A stretch of DNA of 5,638 nucleotides from Chitinophagaceae bacterium. Its GTDB lineage: Bacteria; Bacteroidota; Bacteroidia; Chitinophagales; Chitinophagaceae. Each line of letters starts with the position of its first letter. Within the stretch, counting starts at the first letter, position 1. Of the stretch, positions 1-5,638 are shown one piece after another. Location: positions 1 through 5,638 of the forward strand of contig JAEUVL010000393.1 of assembly GCA_016786965.1 (NCBI GenBank), written 5' to 3'. The notes under the pieces were generated by a model, which worked only from the letters and a program-made list of their open reading frames with translations, made no database searches and was not told the DNA's origin. Position numbers and translations under genes: made by a program.

Positions 1-1860
<1,860 letters not shown>

Positions 1861-1864
1861 CTAT

Positions 1865-1873
1865 TGTGAAAAA
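1865..1873 (-). promoter_or_regulatory. Relaxed DnaA-box match
   Basis: The minus strand reads TTTTTCACA, which fits the relaxed DnaA-box consensus TTWTNCACA. It lies 20 bases upstream of the gyrB start and would be inside the 5' untranslated region if the promoter at 1892-1899 is right. It has the same orientation as the perfect box at 1960-1968. In AT-rich DNA such a relaxed match can easily arise by chance, so the case rests on the neighbouring perfect box. Confidence 0.3.
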
Positions 1874-1891
1874 TGAGAAAATGAATACTGA

Positions 1892-1899
1892 CAAATGTA
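1892..1899 (-). promoter_or_regulatory. Candidate gyrB promoter, -7 element
   Basis: The minus strand reads TACATTTG, an exact match to the Bacteroidota -7 consensus TAnnTTTG. It lies 46 bases upstream of the gyrB ATG, which would give a leader of about 40 bases. The expected TTTG near -33 is poor: at about 19 bases upstream the sequence is CCTG. A second possibility further upstream is TATAAT (1924-1929) with TTGAAA 19 bases before it. The first is preferred for its match to the phylum's consensus. Confidence 0.5.
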
Positions 1900-1959
1900 C
1901 GAAAATAAGGTGGGTAAACAGGGATTATAAAGCCCTTTTTTGACCTGTTTTCAAAGGTG

Positions 1960-1968
1960 TGTGGATAA
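1960..1968 (-). promoter_or_regulatory. Perfect DnaA box upstream of gyrB
   Basis: The minus strand reads TTATCCACA, identical to the high-affinity DnaA box of E. coli oriC. A fixed 9-mer is expected only about 0.002 times in a 297-base gap counting both strands at equal base frequencies. It lies 115 bases upstream of the gyrB start and about 60 bases upstream of the -7 element, a plausible place for a regulator to bind. Whether DnaA binds here, to control gyrB or to titrate DnaA, is inference. Confidence 0.5.
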
Positions 1969-1981
1969 GAAAAACTGACTG

Positions 1982-2113
1982 ATGGCGGGGTTATTTCAGC
2001 ATCATTGCGGAAAAACAAAAGTGACCTGGATTAACGATCAATTCCTGCCTTTTGGGATGGACCAGAACATGCAGAAAGTGTGTGTTTGCCCCGCCCGGAT
2101 AGAAGCGGAATAA
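1982..2113 (+). CDS. Small open reading frame, doubtful
   Basis: A 43-codon frame runs from the ATG at 1982 to TAA at 2111-2113 on the plus strand, divergent from gyrB and inside the intergenic gap. An in-frame TGA at 1976-1978 fixes the start. The predicted peptide begins MAGLFQHHCG and contains a CxC pair near its end (KVCVCPAR, residues 32-39), so a metal- or thiol-related role could be imagined, but no family is recognised. There is no Shine-Dalgarno sequence, which means little in this phylum, and no clear plus-strand promoter. The minus strand is also open over much of the same stretch, suggesting that the openness comes from base composition. It is more likely spurious than real. Confidence 0.15.
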   Translation: MAGLFQHHCGKTKVTWINDQFLPFGMDQNMQKVCVCPARIEAE

Positions 2114-2141
2114 AAGACAGGTTTGTTTCAACCGATACCTG
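2109..2141 (-). terminator. Weak terminator-like hairpin after the membrane-protein gene
   Basis: Directly after the stop codon at 2143-2145, the minus strand forms CAGGT (2141-2137), a 14-base loop, then ACCTG (2122-2118), followed by the T-rich tail TCTTTTATT (2117-2109). The position is right for ending the lpxC-fabZ and membrane-protein transcript before gyrB. The stem is only 5 bp and the loop is long, so stability is doubtful; an alternative GGTT/AACC pairing uses part of the same bases. Confidence 0.3.
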
Positions 2142-2142
2142 A

Positions 2143-3516
2143 TTAAAAAAGGTCTTGCCCTGGCTGCCAGGTTTCTTCTTCCTCATATGAAATATAATCA
2201 AAGGCCTCAATATGCAGGGCGGGAAAGATCAATATTATCTGCAACATGTTGAATAAAATCAGCGGATAGAAAAAGAATATATACTCACCACCCGCCCCTT
2301 TCCCCAAAAACAGTATCAGTAGCAAAACGACCATCACCAGGAGATTCAGGTAAAGATTTAAATAGTACCCTCCGCGGGAACTGATCATAGCGAAGAAGAG
2401 ACCTGCAGACAGCACTACCGCAAGAATAGAACCTGCCTGGCCAGTAGATAACGTAAGCAGCAGGCGTAGTGCCAGCAAAATCAGGAATACGGTAATAATG
2501 CCGTTTTTGGAGGAGGATGAAAAATCACCCAATGTTTTTTTCCGTTCTGCAAAGGAGTGGTTCTTGTCACTATCCGCCAACATGATCAGCCAGCCGAAAA
2601 AACCAAGCACCGGTAATAATAAAAACCAGTATAGCAGCCGGGATGTATGCTGCCAGGTCATAAAATACTCTATCATGAACTTACGCAAGTACCACGCTGC
2701 ACAAAACATTAGCGGGATAGTGGCCAGTATTGATAGCAGGTAATACCATTTCAGATAATTCATGTCTCTTAAATGAGAAAATGCTTCTCCCTCCATAAAC
2801 CGGACAAATGATTCTAGTGTAAACGGACAACCGATTACTGATAATACTATGAACAGTTTAAGCGACCAGAAAATAAGTGTTCCTGTAAGTTTTGAATACT
2901 CATTGCCCGGGTTCAGCAGCCTTGGCCGGTAACCTGCGGCTTTCCCTTTTCCATAGTTTACCAGCTCGCAGAGCAATAAAAAGTGAATTACAAGACCGAG
3001 CAAATACGAAAAGAAGTAAGGAATGTAAGCTGGTATATTCCATTCAAGGTCGAATAAATCATTGATCTTATCAATACCCTGCATCGCTGCAAACATATTA
3101 TTGTCGCCATATACCAATAAAGTACAGATCAGTAACAACGGTATTCGTTTTGTTTCCGGCTTTGTCATTACCAGGAAGAGCATATAGGGACATAGAAATA
3201 CCAGTTGGTTGAGCCAGAATTTGAGCCCCTGACCGGACTCCTGGTTGAACTCAGGTCTTAATAAAAACAGGACAGTCTTTAAAACTACCAATAAAATAAT
3301 GGAGCCAATGGCAGCGCTCCTGTTGCCAGTTGCAAACCCAACAACGGCCAATGTGAGGATACCCGGCAGGAATTCAACGATTATGGTGAAAAGGCCGAAC
3401 TGGTTGTAGGAATCGGGACGCTGACCAGTGATTTGCCACACAATCAGGACGCTGACCGAAAGAAATAACAGGAACAAAAGGCCAAAATGCCGTAGATAGG
3501 ATTTATTATTTTCCAT
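2143..3516 (-). CDS. Polytopic inner-membrane protein of unknown function
   Basis: The product is a very hydrophobic 457-residue protein I do not recognise. About 12 or 13 membrane segments can be seen, at roughly 9-29, 41-61, 67-87, 100-118, 124-137, 162-184, 209-230, 256-276, 293-314, 338-356, 361-378, 386-404 and 411-432. Positive charges at the N-terminus (K5, R9) and in the loops near 118-124, 185-208 and 277-293 fit a cytoplasmic N-terminus. The longest polar loops are 138-161 (starting DNN, likely outside), 231-255, and 315-337, which is rich in Lys and Ser. The C-terminus is acidic, with EEEE at 445-448. No signal peptide, catalytic motif, nucleotide-binding motif or transporter signature was found. 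The gene starts 29 bases after the lpxC-fabZ stop, without a Shine-Dalgarno sequence or evident promoter, so co-transcription is likely. An envelope role is inferred from position only; a transporter, flippase or membrane-bound transferase are all possible. Confidence 0.85.
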   Translation of the reverse strand: MENNKSYLRHFGLLFLLFLSVSVLIVWQITGQRPDSYNQFGLFTIIVEFLPGILTLAVVGFATGNRSAAIGSIILLVVLKTVLFLLRPEFNQESGQGLKFWLNQLVFLCPYMLFLVMTKPETKRIPLLLICTLLVYGDNNMFAAMQGIDKINDLFDLEWNIPAYIPYFFSYLLGLVIHFLLLCELVNYGKGKAAGYRPRLLNPGNEYSKLTGTLIFWSLKLFIVLSVIGCPFTLESFVRFMEGEAFSHLRDMNYLKWYYLLSILATIPLMFCAAWYLRKFMIEYFMTWQHTSRLLYWFLLLPVLGFFGWLIMLADSDKNHSFAERKKTLGDFSSSSKNGIITVFLILLALRLLLTLSTGQAGSILAVVLSAGLFFAMISSRGGYYLNLYLNLLVMVVLLLILFLGKGAGGEYIFFFYPLILFNMLQIILIFPALHIEAFDYISYEEEETWQPGQDLF

Positions 3517-3545
3517 GAAGAACCGTGTGGGATTTGAAATTGGGA

Positions 3546-4949
3546 TTATCGCTTTACGATCTGCGCCACCAAATCAGCCTCTGCACAAACCTTATTGCCC
3601 ACATAGGTAGTGCCTTTCATTTCGCAGATGCCGCGGCGGATAGGGGCTGATAATTCCATCTTCAATATCAGTGTATCACCGGGGCGTACCATGTTCTTGA
3701 ATTTGCAATTGTCTATCTTCAGAAAATAAGTATCATATTGCCCTTCACCGCTCAGGTTGATGGCCAGTATGCCCCCACATTGCGCCAGGGCTTCTATTTG
3801 CAGTACACCAGGCATCACAGGATTGCCGGGGAAATGTCCCTGGAAGAACCATTCATTGAATGTTACATTTTTGATGCCTACAATATGAGTATCGCTCAAT
3901 TCAATGATCTTGTCCACCAGTGCAAAAGGGTAGCGGTGAGGTAATGTTTTTTCAATGAATTGCTGATCATACACCGGTGGTTGATTGGGATTATACACCG
4001 GCACTCCTTTGGTGTGTTTATTTTTCTTGATGTATTGCTTTATCTTTTTAGCAAACTCCACATTGGTGCTGTGCCCGGGCCGGTTGGCAATGATACGTCC
4101 CTTGATGGGATAGCCGATAAGGGCCAGGTCGCCGATCACATCTAATAGTTTGTGACGGGCAGGTTCATTGGGAAACCGAAGCTCCAGGTTGTTCAGGTAG
4201 CCTTCGCTTTTTACTTCTATCTTATCCTTACGGAATATTTTTCTCAACCGGTCCATTTCTTTCTCATCCACGGGCTTGTCCACTATAACAATAGCATTGT
4301 TCACATCACCACCTTTGATAAGATTATTATCCAGCAGCATTTCCAGCTCATGAAGAAAGCAAAAAGTGCGGCAGGGGGCAATCTCCGTTTTGAAATCTTT
4401 GATATGCTTTAACCCGGCATGCTGGGTTCCCAGTACCGGTGAGTTGAAGTCAATCAGGGTGGTTACCTGGTAGTCCATCGATGGCATGGCCACCATTTCC
4501 ACCCGCTTGGACTCATCGTAATGATAAATATTTTCATCAATGCTGTACCAAACTTTGGCGGCATCCTGTTCAATAACGCCGGCCTCTTCTATCAATTCCA
4601 CAAAGGGCTCAGAGCTGCCATCCATGATCGGCATTTCAGGTCCGTTGATCTCCAGCAGGCAATTGTCAACACCCATACCCACGAGGGCAGCCAGCACATG
4701 CTCTACGGTACTTACTTTGGCACCGTTGGATTCCAGGGTGGTGCCGCGGCTTACATCCGTTACCAGGTCGCAATCCGCTTTGATAATAGGTTGATTAGGA
4801 AGATCTATCCGTTGAAACTGGAACCCGAAACCGGGGGCGGCGGGTTTTAAGGTCAGGTCGGCCAGTACGCCGGTATGCAAACCTGTGCCGGAAATGCTGA
4901 CTTCGCCTTTCAGTGTATGCTGTTTATTCGGATTGAAATGGGGGTCCAT
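3546..4949 (-). CDS. lpxC-fabZ: Bifunctional UDP-3-O-acyl-GlcNAc deacetylase / 3-hydroxyacyl-ACP dehydratase
   Basis: This 467-residue cytoplasmic protein joins two enzymes. The N-terminal part (about 8-305) is LpxC, the zinc deacetylase that makes the committed step of lipid A synthesis on UDP-3-O-acyl-N-acetylglucosamine. Its zinc ligands are visible as H84 in TVEHVLAAL and H266 and D270 in [12 protein letters not shown]293 in GHSTN matches the catalytic histidine. After a Lys-rich linker (about 302-325), the C-terminal part (about 328-467) is FabZ, a hot-dog-fold dehydratase that converts (3R)-hydroxyacyl-ACP to trans-2-enoyl-ACP in fatty acid synthesis. It shows [11 protein letters not shown] at 336-346 and [20 protein letters not shown] at 371-390, with catalytic H372 and E386. 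Both active sites look intact and the length is normal for the fusion, which is common in Bacteroidota and ties together two enzymes that compete for hydroxyacyl-ACP. The ATG at 4949 places a TATCTTTG promoter element 38 bases upstream. Related genomes often have lpxA next; here a membrane protein follows. Confidence 0.97.
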   Translation of the reverse strand: MDPHFNPNKQHTLKGEVSISGTGLHTGVLADLTLKPAAPGFGFQFQRIDLPNQPIIKADCDLVTDVSRGTTLESNGAKVSTVEHVLAALVGMGVDNCLLEINGPEMPIMDGSSEPFVELIEEAGVIEQDAAKVWYSIDENIYHYDESKRVEMVAMPSMDYQVTTLIDFNSPVLGTQHAGLKHIKDFKTEIAPCRTFCFLHELEMLLDNNLIKGGDVNNAIVIVDKPVDEKEMDRLRKIFRKDKIEVKSEGYLNNLELRFPNEPARHKLLDVIGDLALIGYPIKGRIIANRPGHSTNVEFAKKIKQYIKKNKHTKGVPVYNPNQPPVYDQQFIEKTLPHRYPFALVDKIIELSDTHIVGIKNVTFNEWFFQGHFPGNPVMPGVLQIEALAQCGGILAINLSGEGQYDTYFLKIDNCKFKNMVRPGDTLILKMELSAPIRRGICEMKGTTYVGNKVCAEADLVAQIVKR

Positions 4950-4986
4950 GCAAATAGTTTTATTGCCGCTTTTGTTGAGGGCCGGG

Positions 4987-4994
4987 CAAAGATA
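4987..4994 (-). promoter_or_regulatory. Candidate lpxC-fabZ promoter, -7 element
   Basis: The minus strand reads TATCTTTG, an exact match to the Bacteroidota TAnnTTTG element, 37 bases before the lpxC-fabZ ATG. This would give a leader of about 30 bases ending in the A-rich stretch that replaces a Shine-Dalgarno sequence in this phylum. No TTTG or TTG is found 17-23 bases upstream, so the -33 half is missing or strongly degenerate. It supports separate transcription of lpxC-fabZ from the upstream glycosyltransferase gene. The rest of the 152-base gap (4950-5101) holds an 8-base palindrome GGTATACC at 5049-5056 and nothing else recognised. Confidence 0.55.
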
Positions 4995-5101
4995 ACCATT
5001 CAGGGAAAATGGGGATAGGTTTCAGCAGAAGGCCACCGGAAGACATAAGGTATACCCTCATACAATTCTGGCTCTCAAAGAGATGTTGTCTGAGCCGGTG
5101 C

Positions 5102-5638
5102 TTAAATGATCTTGTAATTCCGGTACTGAAAAGGACGGATACCGGTCAGTTTTTCGAAGCGGTACAACAGTTTGTCTTTAAAGGAGAATTTCTTTTTACG
5201 ATGATCAAATTTTACCTGCCAGTTCTTCTCCGCAATTCTTTTTTGCATTACGGCCGGATGGGTGCCGGTAAAAAGGGTAACAGAGTCAGCATCTTTAAAA
5301 AAATCAAAACTGTCTTCCTCCTTCAGTTCAGGGGCGGTATATTGTTCGCCATTCCAAAGCCCATAGAAATTGGTGAGTTTTTCTAATTGTTTATGCGGGT
5401 GCCTTACCCAGCCGTAGTGGTAAATAGAAGCATCCACCCGCTTCACCCGTAACTTTTTATTTTGTTTGGAACGGAAACCCTGTGCATCCCGGTAGGAAAC
5501 CACATTGTCGGTATGGCGGAGCAATCTTATTTCATGACTGTACCAGCGGCGGGAATCTCCTACATAATCATAGGTGCCGTATAAATGACGGTAGTTAAAA
5601 AGAAAGCCTTCCACTTCTTTTTTATCAAGATATTTTTC
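5102..5638 (-). CDS. Probable family 2 glycosyltransferase, C-terminal part only
   Basis: The frame is open from the right edge (5638) to TAA at 5102-5104, giving 178 codons; the N-terminus lies outside the window. A GTG at 5612-5614 could be read as a start but the frame continues upstream without a stop, so it is almost certainly internal. The visible part resembles the C-terminal half of Bacteroidota family 2 glycosyltransferases: an aromatic segment with FNYRHLYGTYDYVGDSRRWY (visible residues 14-33), SYRDAQGFR (48-56) and YHYGWVRHP (73-81), followed by a basic tail. The nucleotide-sugar-binding half with its DxD motif would be in the missing part, so donor and acceptor cannot be named. 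Such enzymes act in the cytoplasm on lipopolysaccharide, polysaccharide or glycoprotein glycans; a link to lipid A because of the neighbouring lpxC-fabZ is only a guess. The family assignment rests on recall of these motifs. Confidence 0.65.
   Translation of the reverse strand, partial: EKYLDKKEVEGFLFNYRHLYGTYDYVGDSRRWYSHEIRLLRHTDNVVSYRDAQGFRSKQNKKLRVKRVDASIYHYGWVRHPHKQLEKLTNFYGLWNGEQYTAPELKEEDSFDFFKDADSVTLFTGTHPAVMQKRIAEKNWQVKFDHRKKKFSFKDKLLYRFEKLTGIRPFQYRNYKII

Noticed and set aside
1920..1940. Terminator-like AGGG...CCCT hairpin followed by a T run on the plus strand
   Set aside because: The stem is only 4 bp and no plus-strand gene ends here; the T run is part of the AT-rich gyrB upstream region.
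2078..2085. Short GT repeat in the intergenic gap
   Set aside because: Only about four units long; too short to be a meaningful microsatellite or phase-variable tract.
3738..4850. Plus-strand open frames overlying lpxC-fabZ
   Set aside because: They are shadows of a fully recognisable gene on the minus strand, with no independent support.
5071..5097. GGCTC...GAGCC inverted repeat after the glycosyltransferase stop on the minus strand
   Set aside because: The 5-bp stem has a 17-base loop and no T-rich tail, so it is not convincing as a terminator.
5009..5386. 125-codon plus-strand frame spanning the lpxC-fabZ upstream gap and the glycosyltransferase end
   Set aside because: Most of it is antisense to the glycosyltransferase frame, which has recognisable motifs. 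The hydrophobic translation matches nothing known to me.

Overview
The window looks like chromosomal DNA of a member of the Bacteroidota, most likely a Chitinophaga-like member of the Chitinophagaceae. Three things point there. LpxC and FabZ are fused into one polypeptide, the usual arrangement in that phylum. Two intergenic regions carry promoter -7 elements of the TAnnTTTG type. None of the readable starts has a Shine-Dalgarno sequence. The family-level placement is inference from general protein resemblance; no search was run.

All four confident genes lie on the minus strand, so transcription runs from high to low coordinates. In that order they are: (1) the C-terminal 178 codons of a probable family 2 glycosyltransferase, cut by the right edge (5638-5102); (2) the bifunctional lipid A / fatty acid gene lpxC-fabZ (4949-3546), preceded by a 152-base gap with a promoter candidate; (3) a 457-residue polytopic membrane protein of unknown function (3516-2143), 29 bases after lpxC-fabZ and probably co-transcribed with it; (4) gyrB (1845-1), cut by the left edge about 40 residues before its expected end.

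The 297-base gap between the membrane protein and gyrB (1846-2142) is the most interesting non-coding stretch. It holds a weak terminator-like hairpin, a TACATTTG promoter element for gyrB, one perfect DnaA box plus one relaxed match, and a 43-codon open frame on the plus strand that is only weakly supported.

Functionally the window joins envelope genes (lipid A committed step, fatty acid dehydration, probable glycan transfer, unknown membrane protein) to a DNA topology gene. The envelope genes may share a theme, while gyrB appears to be a separate transcription unit. No tRNA, rRNA, CRISPR array, insertion sequence or long repeat was seen. Nothing here clearly amounts to a new multi-gene system; the best leads are the unknown membrane protein next to lpxC-fabZ and the DnaA boxes in front of gyrB.
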